Below are positions 26,298-35,094 of a stretch of 64,000 nt of DNA, piece by piece. Each line of letters starts with the position of its first letter. Position 1 is the stretch's first letter. Made by a program: the position numbers and the translations under genes. Source of the DNA: Agrobacterium vitis. Lineage in GTDB: Bacteria; Pseudomonadota; Alphaproteobacteria; Rhizobiales; Rhizobiaceae. The stretch covers positions 1,098,883 through 1,162,882 of the forward strand of contig NZ_AP023273.1 of assembly GCF_013426735.1 (NCBI RefSeq), in the 5' to 3' direction. The notes beneath the pieces were generated by a model. That model was not told where the DNA came from, did no database searches, and saw nothing but the letters and a program-made list of their open reading frames with translations.

Positions 26298-27008
26298 ATG
26301 ACTGACCTTTCTTCCTTCCCGATCACCCAGCGCTGGCCTGCCCAAAATCCAGAGATCATTCAGCTCTATTCGCTGCCGACACCAAATGGCGTCAAGGTAT
26401 CGATTGCGCTGGAAGAGCTGGAATTGCCCTATGAGGCGCATCTGGTGACTTTCTCCGACAATGCGCAGAAATCCCCCGAATTCGTCTCGCTCAATCCGAA
26501 TGGCCGCATCCCGGCTATCCTCGACCCGCACGGGCTGGACGGAAAACCGATCGGCGTGTTTGAATCGGGTGCGATTCTGGTCTATCTGGCCGAAAAGACC
26601 GGACGGCTTTTGCCAAAGGACGGTCCGGGCCGCTACAGCGTCCTGCAATGGCTGTTCTTCCAGATGGGCGGTGTCGGGCCGATGTTTGGCCAGTTCGGCC
26701 ATTTCCACAAATATGCCGCCGATAAGGTCGCCAACAATTCCTACCCGATGGAGCGTTATCGCGACGAAACCCGTCGCTTGTTGGCCGTGCTCGAGGCAGA
26801 ACTTGCTCACCGTCCCTGGCTTGCCGGTGACGAGTACAGCATTGCCGATATTGCCACCTGGCCGTGGGTACGCTGCATTACCGCTGGTTATGAAGCCGCC
26901 GAGGTCATTGGTCTTTCCAATTATCCCGCCGTCATGGATTGGGCCGCTCGCGGCGAAGCCCGTCCCGCCAGCCAAAAGGGCCTGAATATTCCTCCGCGCC
27001 CAGTGTGA
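26298..27008 (+). CDS. glutathione transferase-like disulfide oxidoreductase (YfcG/YghU group)
   Basis: A 236-residue cytosolic GST. The N-terminal thioredoxin-like domain has LYSLPTPNGVKVSIALEE and the GSH-contact motif GVFESGAILVYLAEKTG. The C-terminal helical domain has WLAGDEYSIADIATWPWV with the N-capping box. The TPNG segment is characteristic of the YfcG/YghU group, which reduces disulfides using glutathione. Start ATG 26298 fits the family. The gene is divergent from doxX. Confidence 0.88.
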   Translation: MTDLSSFPITQRWPAQNPEIIQLYSLPTPNGVKVSIALEELELPYEAHLVTFSDNAQKSPEFVSLNPNGRIPAILDPHGLDGKPIGVFESGAILVYLAEKTGRLLPKDGPGRYSVLQWLFFQMGGVGPMFGQFGHFHKYAADKVANNSYPMERYRDETRRLLAVLEAELAHRPWLAGDEYSIADIATWPWVRCITAGYEAAEVIGLSNYPAVMDWAARGEARPASQKGLNIPPRPV

Positions 27009-27034
27009 GGCTCATCTTGATCGAACTGACCTGG

Positions 27035-27520
27035 TCAGAAACGCTTGCAATTCAACGCACCATCCCGCTCCACTGCGGCAGCGGGATGGGTGTTGCCTTG
27101 CGGGCGTACCGTCACGGCATAGTTGCCAGCAAAACGGTTGATATCCTCTCCCTGCATGCTGGCATTCAATAGGATATCGACAATCATGATGTCTCCATCC
27201 TCACCCGAGGTGGATGAGGTTCGTAGTTGAAAGCTGCGATCATCATGCCTCGATTGCACACTGTCGGCCATAGCGAGCCGAACGGCACCCGTCACTGTCC
27301 TGCCCTCGCCCGGCACGCTTTGCCCCGGCTTGAACACCATGACGCCGCGCAGATTTCCAAGCGGCCAGCCCGGTTCTTCCTTGAAAGCGGCCTCTATCGA
27401 CAATTTCAGTTGGACATCATCAACTGCACAATAATAACGATCCATGGCCTCAGCCCCTGGTGTCAGGCACGCGAAAATCACCAAGGCTTCATTCAGGATC
27501 AATACAAATCGGTTTATCAT
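27035..27520 (-). CDS. secreted protein of unknown function
   Basis: A 161-residue protein with a signal peptide (INRFVLILNEALVIFACL, cleavage near AEA). The mature part has two cysteines (YYCAV near the start, NCKRF at the end) that could form a disulfide, and alternating polar/hydrophobic stretches suggesting beta structure. No family is recognised. It is convergent with the glutathione transferase gene, 26 bases away. Confidence 0.65.
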   Translation of the reverse strand: MINRFVLILNEALVIFACLTPGAEAMDRYYCAVDDVQLKLSIEAAFKEEPGWPLGNLRGVMVFKPGQSVPGEGRTVTGAVRLAMADSVQSRHDDRSFQLRTSSTSGEDGDIMIVDILLNASMQGEDINRFAGNYAVTVRPQGNTHPAAAVERDGALNCKRF

Positions 27521-27583
27521 CGCCCGCCCTCCAGACAGGACCCAGCAACAGGGTTGCTAAAAACCGATTATTGCATGCCGCGA

Positions 27584-28897
27584 TTATAAATCCTTTAATT
27601 TCTGGGGTTTTTCTCCGCCAAATGCCCAGTTGAGCAATTCGACAGTGTGGACGACAGGGATGTCGGTTCCCGAACCGATCTGAGTCATACAGCCAATATT
27701 ACCAGCAGCGACGACATCGGGGTTGACAGCCTGGATGTTGCGCAGCTTGCGGGCTTTCAATTGCTGCGAAATGTCCGGCTGGAGAATATTATAGGTTCCA
27801 GCCGAGCCGCAGCATAAATGCCCTTCCGCCGGATCACGCACCGTAAACCCCGCCGTTTTCAGCAGTAATTTCGGCAGGGCCGTTATCTTCTGGCCGTGTT
27901 GTAGCGAACAGGCGGAATGATAGGCAACGGTCACGCCCTTATCCGCCTGCTGCGGCAGATCCAGACTGGCCAGGTACTCGCTCACATCCTTCGCCAGCGC
28001 CGAAACCCGTGCTGCCTTGGTGCTATAGATGGGGTCGTGGCGCAGCATATGGCCGTAATCCTTGATGGTGGTGCCACAGCCGGATGTGGTGATAACGATG
28101 GCATCTAACCCACTGATCTCACCCGGCCCGATCTCCACCATCCAGGCATCAATATTACGCCGGGCCGCGGCAAGCGCATCCGTCTCACGCCCCATGTGAT
28201 GCACCAGCGCCCCGCAGCAGCTTTCCCCTTTCGGCACGACGACCTCGATACCCAGCCGGGTCAGCAGCGCAACAGTCGCGTCATTGATACCGGGATCAAG
28301 CACCGACTGAGCGCAGCCGGTCAGAAGCGCCACCCGGCCTTTGCGATTGCCCCGCGCCGAATGCAAACCCGGGCGTGAGATGGGCGATGGATAAGGCACA
28401 TCCTGAGGCGCCAGTCGCAACATCGCCGCCATCGGCTTCAAGGCGGCAACACGCTCCATCAGTGGCGCAAACGGGCGTCCAAACCGGGCAAAGGCCAGCG
28501 CCACCCGCATACGCCCCGGATAGGGCAGCACCGCTGCCAGCATTTTGCGGAGCAACCGGTCGGCCAGCGGCCTCTTATAGGTATTTTCGATATGGTTGCG
28601 GGCGTGATCCACCAGATGCATGTAATCGACACCGGAGGGACAGGTCGTAGTACAGGCCAGACAGGACAGACACCGATCGATATGCGTGACGATTTCCTCA
28701 TCCGCCGCCCGCCCGTTTTCCAGCATATCCTTGATCAGATAGATGCGCCCGCGCGGACTGTCCAACTCATTGCCAAGCGTGACATAGGTGGGACAGGTCG
28801 CGGTGCAGAAGCCGCAATGCACGCAGCGGCGCAGAATGCTCTCGGCTTCTGCGGTTTTTGGATCGGCAAGTTGGGTTATGGAAAAATTGGTCTGCAC
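27584..28897 (-). CDS. glcF: glycolate oxidase iron-sulfur subunit
   Basis: The electron-transfer subunit of the membrane-linked glycolate dehydrogenase GlcDEF, which oxidises glycolate to glyoxylate. The 437-residue protein has two ferredoxin motifs near the N-terminus, CVHCGFCTATCP and CLSCLACTTTCP, and two CCG domains (ESCCGALVHH and LCCGSAGTYN). It starts with GTG immediately after the TAG stop of an unrelated upstream ORF, using AGGAG/AAGGA inside that ORF as its ribosome-binding site. Translation therefore now depends on the inserted ORF. Confidence 0.92.
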   Translation of the reverse strand: MQTNFSITQLADPKTAEAESILRRCVHCGFCTATCPTYVTLGNELDSPRGRIYLIKDMLENGRAADEEIVTHIDRCLSCLACTTTCPSGVDYMHLVDHARNHIENTYKRPLADRLLRKMLAAVLPYPGRMRVALAFARFGRPFAPLMERVAALKPMAAMLRLAPQDVPYPSPISRPGLHSARGNRKGRVALLTGCAQSVLDPGINDATVALLTRLGIEVVVPKGESCCGALVHHMGRETDALAAARRNIDAWMVEIGPGEISGLDAIVITTSGCGTTIKDYGHMLRHDPIYSTKAARVSALAKDVSEYLASLDLPQQADKGVTVAYHSACSLQHGQKITALPKLLLKTAGFTVRDPAEGHLCCGSAGTYNILQPDISQQLKARKLRNIQAVNPDVVAAGNIGCMTQIGSGTDIPVVHTVELLNWAFGGEKPQKLKDL

Positions 28898-29548
28898 CTA
28901 TTCCTTCTTTCTCCTGAAGAGCACTGCATAGGCCTGAAAGGCGGTCAATTCCGGACGCCGTTTCTTAACAGCGGACTCTGCCTCGACCCCAACTTCTTCG
29001 CATCGTCCTTTGAACGTAAAATCTGGGAACTTCTCTTCACATTTGCTGAGAAAGTCTTTCAGCACAGATTTCTTGTCCTTGGTAGAAGTATTGGTCGTTT
29101 CTCTCATGGAAGCAACAGCGCCCCATTTCAACGTACCTTCTTCCTGAGTATCCAGACGTGACAAAAGCGAAGAGATTTTGCGGATATCATCTTCGCAGTT
29201 TGAAAAGGAAAAATGTCGTTTTACCTCAACCACACCTTCCGGCAAATTGTGCCGATTCCAGTAAACGACGTCGGCCCTCTGCCCGTCGCTATCCTTGTAA
29301 ACACTGTCTTCCACCTCGCCACCCAGCGACCACTTCACCAGCTCCCAACACGTTGTTTCCAGAGTAACGAAGCACTCCTCTCCTCTCTCGGCACCTGAAT
29401 TGTACAGTGTTTCGGCAATCGTTGCCGAAATCAAAGGCTCAATCCCATATTCATGAACGGTAGCACCTCCCGACATGCGCAAATATTTTCGATTTGCTTC
29501 GTGCGTTCCTTCAATAATCAGACCAATGGCATCATCGATTTTCAGCAT
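28898..29548 (-). CDS. PD-(D/E)XK nuclease-like protein inserted in the glc operon
   Basis: A 216-residue protein with no recognised family name. Residues RADVVYWNRH (Asp93) and GVVEVKRH (Glu108, Lys110) fit the D-X(n)-E-X-K core of the PD-(D/E)XK fold, with a possible helix glutamate in IAETLYN (46). The start at 29548 is chosen for its AGGGGGA ribosome-binding site. Codon use is less GC-biased than in glcE and glcF, suggesting transfer. It lies between glcE and glcF, where rhizobia normally have the two genes side by side, and its stop abuts the glcF start. Confidence 0.6.
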   Translation of the reverse strand: MLKIDDAIGLIIEGTHEANRKYLRMSGGATVHEYGIEPLISATIAETLYNSGAERGEECFVTLETTCWELVKWSLGGEVEDSVYKDSDGQRADVVYWNRHNLPEGVVEVKRHFSFSNCEDDIRKISSLLSRLDTQEEGTLKWGAVASMRETTNTSTKDKKSVLKDFLSKCEEKFPDFTFKGRCEEVGVEAESAVKKRRPELTAFQAYAVLFRRKKE

Positions 29549-29603
29549 TTCAATCCCCCTGATGAGTGTTGCAAAAAAGCGCATATCAACAGGTGGTAAA
29601 TTT

Positions 29604-30806
29604 TCAGAAAATCCCGTTATGATTGAATACCATTTTTGGATCGAGAGAACGTCGAACCTGTTGCATCAAGGCAGCCACAGCAGCTTGTGATGGATCGAAT
29701 GAGGATGAGGCACGTCTGGTTGCCTCATCGGCTCGCAGAAGAGAGGCATGTCCCCCACCAAGTGCCATTATCCCCTTCCGGATGAGTTCACCCTCCGGGT
29801 CCGCTTCCATCTGCATCCAGACCAGACCGCCCTGCCAGTCGTAAAAGGCATCGATAGCCGCATGCAGGCGTAGGCCTGCGACCAGGTGATGGCCTGCTGT
29901 CGGTGCGACGGATACTTTCCAGACCGGCTTGTCCAGCATGGCCGCGAAGGGGCGTACATCGCGGATTTCCCGCCAAACAACAAGACTTTGCGGCTCATCC
30001 AGCAGCGTGACGGGTCCAAGCCGTTCCATCACCGCTAAAAGCTTTTCCGTCCGCTCGAGCACCGAGGCAGGCAGGCCTTCCAGCCGCAATACCGTGGCTG
30101 GTCCATCCGGTAGATTTCCGCCGATCAGGCGGGGCCGAACCAGTTCCGGGAGATGGGCAGCGCCTGTCACCTCGACCGGCATTGCAAGCGCGACGGCCAT
30201 GGTATGGGCGGCGGCGGCATCGTCAAGACCTGACACCACGACGGTTTGCGTCACGCGTGGACGCGGCAGAACCTTGAAGGTGACTTCCGTCAAAAACCCA
30301 AGCGTACCATGCGAACCGGCCAGAAGTTTCGCCAGATCAAGCCCGGTGACATTCTTCATCACCCGCCCACCTGCTTTGATCGCCTCACCCTTGCCATTGA
30401 CGAAACGGACACCCAGCAGGTGATCGCGCGCCGCCCCTGCCACAAAGCGCCGAGGTCCTGAAGCATTGACGCTGAAGGCGCCGCCAACCGTCGGCTCCCC
30501 TGTCGTCCCCATCAAACCGCGATGATCCGGCGGCTCAAAGGCCAGCGACTGGCCTTTCTCGGATACCGCCGCCTCGATCTCGGCCATAGGTGTCCCGGCT
30601 TTCGCCGTCAGCACCATTTCTGCCGGATTATAGGCAATTACCCCGGAAAGCCCGGTGGATGACAGTATCGCATCCGTCTCGAGAGGGTTGCCGAAGCCTG
30701 AGCGCGTACCGCCACCCTTGATGGCCAGCGTCCGGCCCGTCGCGGCGCTCTCGGCAATGATCGCTGCGGCCTCATCTTCCGTTTGCGGTGCCAGAAACGC
30801 GCTCAC
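29604..30806 (-). CDS. glcE: glycolate oxidase FAD-binding subunit
   Basis: A 400-residue FAD_binding_4 protein paralogous to the N-terminal part of GlcD. The FAD-contact segment AIKGGGTRSGFG lies near residue 28-40, and GGAFSVNASGPRR follows. The GTG start at 30806 overlaps the glcD stop (GTGA) and has GGAGGG upstream, so it is preferred over the longer frame to 30851. The gene is separated from glcF by the 216-aa ORF. Confidence 0.9.
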   Translation of the reverse strand: MSAFLAPQTEDEAAAIIAESAATGRTLAIKGGGTRSGFGNPLETDAILSSTGLSGVIAYNPAEMVLTAKAGTPMAEIEAAVSEKGQSLAFEPPDHRGLMGTTGEPTVGGAFSVNASGPRRFVAGAARDHLLGVRFVNGKGEAIKAGGRVMKNVTGLDLAKLLAGSHGTLGFLTEVTFKVLPRPRVTQTVVVSGLDDAAAAHTMAVALAMPVEVTGAAHLPELVRPRLIGGNLPDGPATVLRLEGLPASVLERTEKLLAVMERLGPVTLLDEPQSLVVWREIRDVRPFAAMLDKPVWKVSVAPTAGHHLVAGLRLHAAIDAFYDWQGGLVWMQMEADPEGELIRKGIMALGGGHASLLRADEATRRASSSFDPSQAAVAALMQQVRRSLDPKMVFNHNGIF

Positions 30807-32236
30807 GCCCGGCCCTCCAGCGGAAAGACCTTGCTGGGGTTGAGCAGCCAATCGGGATCGAAAGCGGCTCGGACCGCCATTTGCTGGGCAAGATCCGCCT
30901 TGGAAAACTGATGGCGCATCAGGTCGCGCTTTTCGATGCCGACACCATGCTCGCCGGTCAGGCAGCCACCGGCATCGACGCAGAGCTTGAGAATTTCATT
31001 GCCCGCCGCCTCCGCCTTGGCGGCATCTTCGGGATCGTTGATATTGTAGAGGATCAGAGGATGCATATTGCCGTCACCAGCATGAAAGACATTGGCAACC
31101 CGCAGGCCGTAACGGTCAATGATCTCCGAGGTCTTTTTCAAAACATAGGCCAATTGACTGAGCGGCACCGTGCCATCCATACAGATATAATCGGCAATCC
31201 GGCCCGTCGCCCCGAAGGCGGATTTGCGGCCTTTCCAGATCAGAGCTGCTTCCGTCGCCGATTGGCTTTCGCGGATGGTTTTCACCCCATGGCGGCGGGC
31301 GATTTCGCAGATATCGGCCAGCATCGCCTCCATCTCGGCGTCCGATCCCTCGACCTCGATGATCAGCAGCGCCTCGACATCCATGGGATAACCGGCATGG
31401 GCGAAGGCCTCGCAAATTTCGATGGCGGGCTTGTCCATGAATTCCATCGCCACCGGCACGATGCCAGCCCCAATGATATCGGCAACGCAGGTACCAGCAG
31501 CCTCGGCGCTATCGAAGCCGAACAGGACCGGACGCGCGCCTTCCGGCTTGGCCAGCAGCCGCACGGTCGCCTCGGTGACGATGCCCAACTGCCCCTCCGA
31601 ACCACAGATCAGGCCAAGCAGATCGTAACCGCTGCTATCGAGTGCCTTGCCGCCCAGTTCAATCACCGTGCCATCGACCAGCACCATCTTCACGCCGAGA
31701 AGATTGTTGGTGGTCACGCCATATTTCAGACAGTGCGCACCACCGGAATTCATGCCGATATTGCCGCCAATCGTACAGGCCAGCTGCGAACTAGGATCGG
31801 GCGCGTAGAAAAACCCCTGCGGCCCAACTGCTTCCGAAATTGCCAGATTGGTCACGCCAGCCTGCACAGTGGCGGTGCGGTTCATAAAATCGATGTCGAG
31901 AATTCGGGTCATGGCCGACAGGCCGATCACCACCGCATCCTCCTGGGGGATCGCGCCGCCGGAAAGCGAGGTACCCGCGCCGCGCGGCACGACTGGCAGC
32001 TTATGGCGATGGCAATATTGCATCACGGCCGCCACCTGCGTCGTCGTTTCAGGCAGAGCGACACAGAGCGGCTGGCGGCGATAGGCCAGCAACCCATCGG
32101 TCTCGAAGGGCACCAGCTCTCTTGGCTTATGGATCAGCCGCTCCTTGGGCAGGATTGCCGACAGTTCGGCGACGATCCGGTCACGTCGATCAAGAATGCC
32201 AGCATCGGGCTTTAGAAATTCAATGGTATCGGCCAT
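30803..32236 (-). CDS. glcD: glycolate oxidase catalytic FAD subunit
   Basis: A 477-residue flavoprotein of the FAD_binding_4 / FAD-oxidase_C family that oxidises glycolate or D-lactate in the GlcDEF complex. VVPRGAGTSLSGGAIP binds FAD, and GEHGVGIEKRDLM near the C-terminus is the family motif. It is the first gene of the operon glcD-glcE-ORF-glcF and overlaps glcE by four bases. Confidence 0.93.
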   Translation of the reverse strand: MADTIEFLKPDAGILDRRDRIVAELSAILPKERLIHKPRELVPFETDGLLAYRRQPLCVALPETTTQVAAVMQYCHRHKLPVVPRGAGTSLSGGAIPQEDAVVIGLSAMTRILDIDFMNRTATVQAGVTNLAISEAVGPQGFFYAPDPSSQLACTIGGNIGMNSGGAHCLKYGVTTNNLLGVKMVLVDGTVIELGGKALDSSGYDLLGLICGSEGQLGIVTEATVRLLAKPEGARPVLFGFDSAEAAGTCVADIIGAGIVPVAMEFMDKPAIEICEAFAHAGYPMDVEALLIIEVEGSDAEMEAMLADICEIARRHGVKTIRESQSATEAALIWKGRKSAFGATGRIADYICMDGTVPLSQLAYVLKKTSEIIDRYGLRVANVFHAGDGNMHPLILYNINDPEDAAKAEAAGNEILKLCVDAGGCLTGEHGVGIEKRDLMRHQFSKADLAQQMAVRAAFDPDWLLNPSKVFPLEGRA

Positions 32237-32383
32237 CCAGTCCTCCCGAAGCGCCGCTCAGATGAAGCACCTTATCTGCGTCGGCCAATTCCTCAAATGA
32301 AAACCGCGCGGAGATGGCCATCCTCTCCATCTGCCGTTTGCTCCTCGAAGCTCACAGCTGCCAGCCGCCCTTTCAGAACCTTG

Positions 32384-33790
32384 TCAACGAAGGTCTTCGG
32401 GCAACAGCATCCAGAACGAATATTTCTTGGCGTGCTTTAGTCTCAGGCTCTGCATGAACCTGACATGATCGTATTGGCCGTTAATGGCCGAAACACGCGG
32501 CGCCAGATCGGTCAATGCTGCAATATAGGATGCAGCATGGTGATAGGCTTGTGACGCACTGCGCTTGAGAATGTCACTGACCAGCACCTGGTAAAGCACC
32601 GTTGCCGCTTCCGGCTGTTCCTCCGAGAGCTTCTCCGCCGCGGTGGAAAGCAGTTCATATTGGCGACCGTCCCAGTCCTGGGCATGGTCAATCACCAGGC
32701 GCGCCGCAAGATCAAGCTTTGGCCAGCCGATCAGAAACCACAGGGATTTGTAGGTATCCTTGCTGTTCATCACCAGGTTCAGCGCCTTGTCCATTTCCTC
32801 GAATTCGGCGAAATCATCCAGCTTAGCAATATAGGTTCGCAGCACGTCTGGCTCGAATGTCTCGCAGAACTCCTGCCAGCGTAAAGCCTGGGCATCCCCT
32901 CGCCGTTTGAGGCGTTCAAGAATATCGGCCTCCAGCAGTTTACGCTCCTGCACACCATAGTCCGGGCCAGCCGCTGCCGTCATACCGCCGATACGGACGA
33001 CACGCATGCCCTTTGGCTTTCTGCGCACCCACTCAAGCGCCTGCTCGAAACGCTGGGCGTCAAACAGCAGATGCGCCAGGACAAGACTATCCTGATAGAG
33101 TTCCGGCTTCGCCTCTTCCAACCGGATCACCTCATCAAAATCCTGACGCTTCACGGCGAGATCCTGAAGGAGTTGCAGGATGTGTTGTGGCGCGCGACTG
33201 TTCTTGAGCGCTGATTCCAGCAATTGCTTCCAGGTATCGGCGGCGGCTGTGCCAAGCACTGCTATCATTTGTGAAAAGACATCGCCCAGCTCACGGTGCT
33301 TGTCAGCAGCCCGAACCTTTTCCAGGGCCGGCACCAGCATGACCTGACCTGTCTCTGGCAAAGCCGCAATCATCGAAACCGCAGCAGCAATAATTTCTTC
33401 CGACAGTTTTTCCAGCTTGGCGCTGCGGTCGTATAAGCGATGCGTCATCCCCAGCATCACTGACATCATCCGCACCATCCGCTCGGCTGCGGCAACTGGA
33501 TCATCGCCAAGCTCGCCGCCAATGGTCCGCATCATGCCGCCCAGCTCGGTCGATAATTCGCGCGCACGGTTGGCGGTAATGCCGGAGGCAGAGCGTTCAA
33601 TCTGATCAAGACGCTTGTCGATCCGGGCAAGCACTTTCGTTGATCCCACCGTACCCGCAAGAGCCGCTTGCAAGCGCAGTTTCAGGGCTTTATTGGCGCT
33701 GGCCTCATCCAGCAGGATCTCCGCCAATTTTTCTGCGCCAAGCGAAGCCAGTCCGGCACGATCGAATTTCGCAGCAGCTTTCTTTGCCAT
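32384..33790 (-). CDS. DUF6880-type protein of unknown function
   Basis: A 468-residue, mostly helical cytoplasmic protein. The N-terminus is basic (AKKAAAKFDRAGLASLGAEKLAEILLDEA) and the middle and C-terminal parts show repeated amphipathic helices (EEMDKALNLVMN, RQYELLSTAAEKLSE) that suggest a TPR-like superhelix. It matches proteins annotated as DUF6880. The start at 33790 is preferred because the protein-like composition begins there. No catalytic motif is visible. Confidence 0.7.
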   Translation of the reverse strand: MAKKAAAKFDRAGLASLGAEKLAEILLDEASANKALKLRLQAALAGTVGSTKVLARIDKRLDQIERSASGITANRARELSTELGGMMRTIGGELGDDPVAAAERMVRMMSVMLGMTHRLYDRSAKLEKLSEEIIAAAVSMIAALPETGQVMLVPALEKVRAADKHRELGDVFSQMIAVLGTAAADTWKQLLESALKNSRAPQHILQLLQDLAVKRQDFDEVIRLEEAKPELYQDSLVLAHLLFDAQRFEQALEWVRRKPKGMRVVRIGGMTAAAGPDYGVQERKLLEADILERLKRRGDAQALRWQEFCETFEPDVLRTYIAKLDDFAEFEEMDKALNLVMNSKDTYKSLWFLIGWPKLDLAARLVIDHAQDWDGRQYELLSTAAEKLSEEQPEAATVLYQVLVSDILKRSASQAYHHAASYIAALTDLAPRVSAINGQYDHVRFMQSLRLKHAKKYSFWMLLPEDLR

Positions 33791-34247
33791 CGTCTTCTCT
33801 CTCAAAACGCGCGCACCATAAGGACCCAGGATGAACAGCAAAAGAAGCGCCTCATGGAGAAAAGGCAAATAAGGTCATATTTAGGAATTATTTTCGGTGT
33901 AATCGAATAAAAGGCCGATATGACGCAACAAACAAGACGGTCAAAGACAAAATTTCGCGGCCATGCGAATCGTCATCATTCGCGACACTGATGCGTAATC
34001 ACCGAATCGCTTTGGTTTTCGACAGGTGGACAACGGTTCACTCTGCTCAAACGCGCCAGAATAAGAACGCCGCATTGCGATGGGCGCATGACAGACCGTG
34101 CCTCATGACAATTGCATGAAGGCATTCATGAGTTCTATTATGGAAGACTCGGTTTATCTGCCGCGATTTTCTCCTGTTCAACGAAACCGCTACCAACTTC
34201 TGCGGGAATCATCTATATTACAATAATCAAAAATACGGATTTACGCA
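33791..34247. other. intergenic region without recognisable gene
   Basis: The 457 bases between two divergent genes contain only short frames. One 23-codon frame at 33919-33990 encodes a very basic peptide but has no ribosome-binding site. The region must hold the promoters of the DUF6880 gene and the Nudix gene. No clear operator was found. Confidence 0.5.
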
Positions 34248-34736
34248 TTGGCCATTCTACAGCGCATCGTGTCGGATTTGGAATTGATGTTTCGGCGCCC
34301 GCCGAAACAGCAATTTGCCGCGCTTTGCTATCGCGAAACCGAAACGGGGCTTCTGGAAGTTCTGTTGATTACCAGCCGCGATACCGGGCGATGGGTCATT
34401 CCCAAGGGCTGGCCCATGGGCTCAAAAAAATCGCATCTCGTGGCCCAGCGTGAGGCTTACGAGGAAGCAGGCGTCAAGGGAAAGATCGCCAAAACCAGTT
34501 TTGGTTCTTATCTTTATATGAAAGGCATGCCGGACGGGCTGAAAATCCCGTGTGAGGTGAAGGTTTACCTGCTGGAAGTGCGCGAGTTTGTTGACGATTA
34601 TCCAGAAAAAGGCACCCGCATATTGGAATGGGTGAGCTGCGACGTTGCGGCAAGCCGGGTGCAGGAGCCACAATTAAAACGGCTTTTCCACCTTCTTACC
34701 CTGTCACGCCAGCGCAATGCCGCAAAAGCGGGCTGA
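34248..34736 (+). CDS. Nudix hydrolase
   Basis: A 162-residue phosphohydrolase for nucleoside-diphosphate-linked compounds, probably of the diphosphoinositol/diadenosine polyphosphate type. The Nudix box spans GWPMGSKKSHLVAQREAYEEAGV split over about residues 56-77; the REAYEEAGV half is complete. The first box glutamate is lysine here, which I believe is usual in this subgroup (PKGWP start). The frame begins with TTG; an ATG is available at 34287 but would remove family-like residues. Confidence 0.8.
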   Translation: MAILQRIVSDLELMFRRPPKQQFAALCYRETETGLLEVLLITSRDTGRWVIPKGWPMGSKKSHLVAQREAYEEAGVKGKIAKTSFGSYLYMKGMPDGLKIPCEVKVYLLEVREFVDDYPEKGTRILEWVSCDVAASRVQEPQLKRLFHLLTLSRQRNAAKAG

Positions 34737-35094
34737 TTTGCCGATAAGACGACGTCTTAGCGTCATGATGACAGGCTATTATCTTTCTATCGGGTCCCAT
34801 AGGCATTTCCGCTCTTGTCAATAGAGAAGAGCGAGTGGCTGGTGATTGCCTGATATTGAATAGGCTATCAGGAAATCCGGGTTCGACTTTTTCTCTGATC
34901 CATTTTAAATCAATTCCGACCCAGGCAATTATGCGCTACAGCACCGTACGGCCAAACGAACCAGAGTGCGCCGCATATCAGTCCATCCTCCTCACGGGCC
35001 TCTCTCACGGCCCCCTCCCATGGGCGCGACATCGGTTTTTAGCCGTGTGGCACGCTCCAATGCCCGCACCAATGATAGAACCAGCACGCCAAGC
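34737..35094. other. intergenic region before the phosphate transporter
   Basis: No gene is recognised in these 358 bases. A short stem TAAGACG/CGTCTTA at 34745-34759 lies just after the Nudix stop. Only a single half of a Pho-box-like sequence (ATGACAG near 34770) was seen, not enough to claim PhoB control of the downstream phosphate transporter. Confidence 0.4.

Noticed and set aside
30788..32215. A 475-codon plus-strand frame opposite glcD
   Set aside because: Antisense shadow of a clear FAD-dependent oxidase gene; composition is that of non-coding antisense.
33919..33990. A 23-codon frame for a very basic peptide
   Set aside because: No Shine-Dalgarno and no conservation evidence; noted only in the intergenic entry.
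34737..35094. Pho box before the phosphate transporter
   Set aside because: Only one half-site-like ATGACAG was found, without a properly spaced partner.
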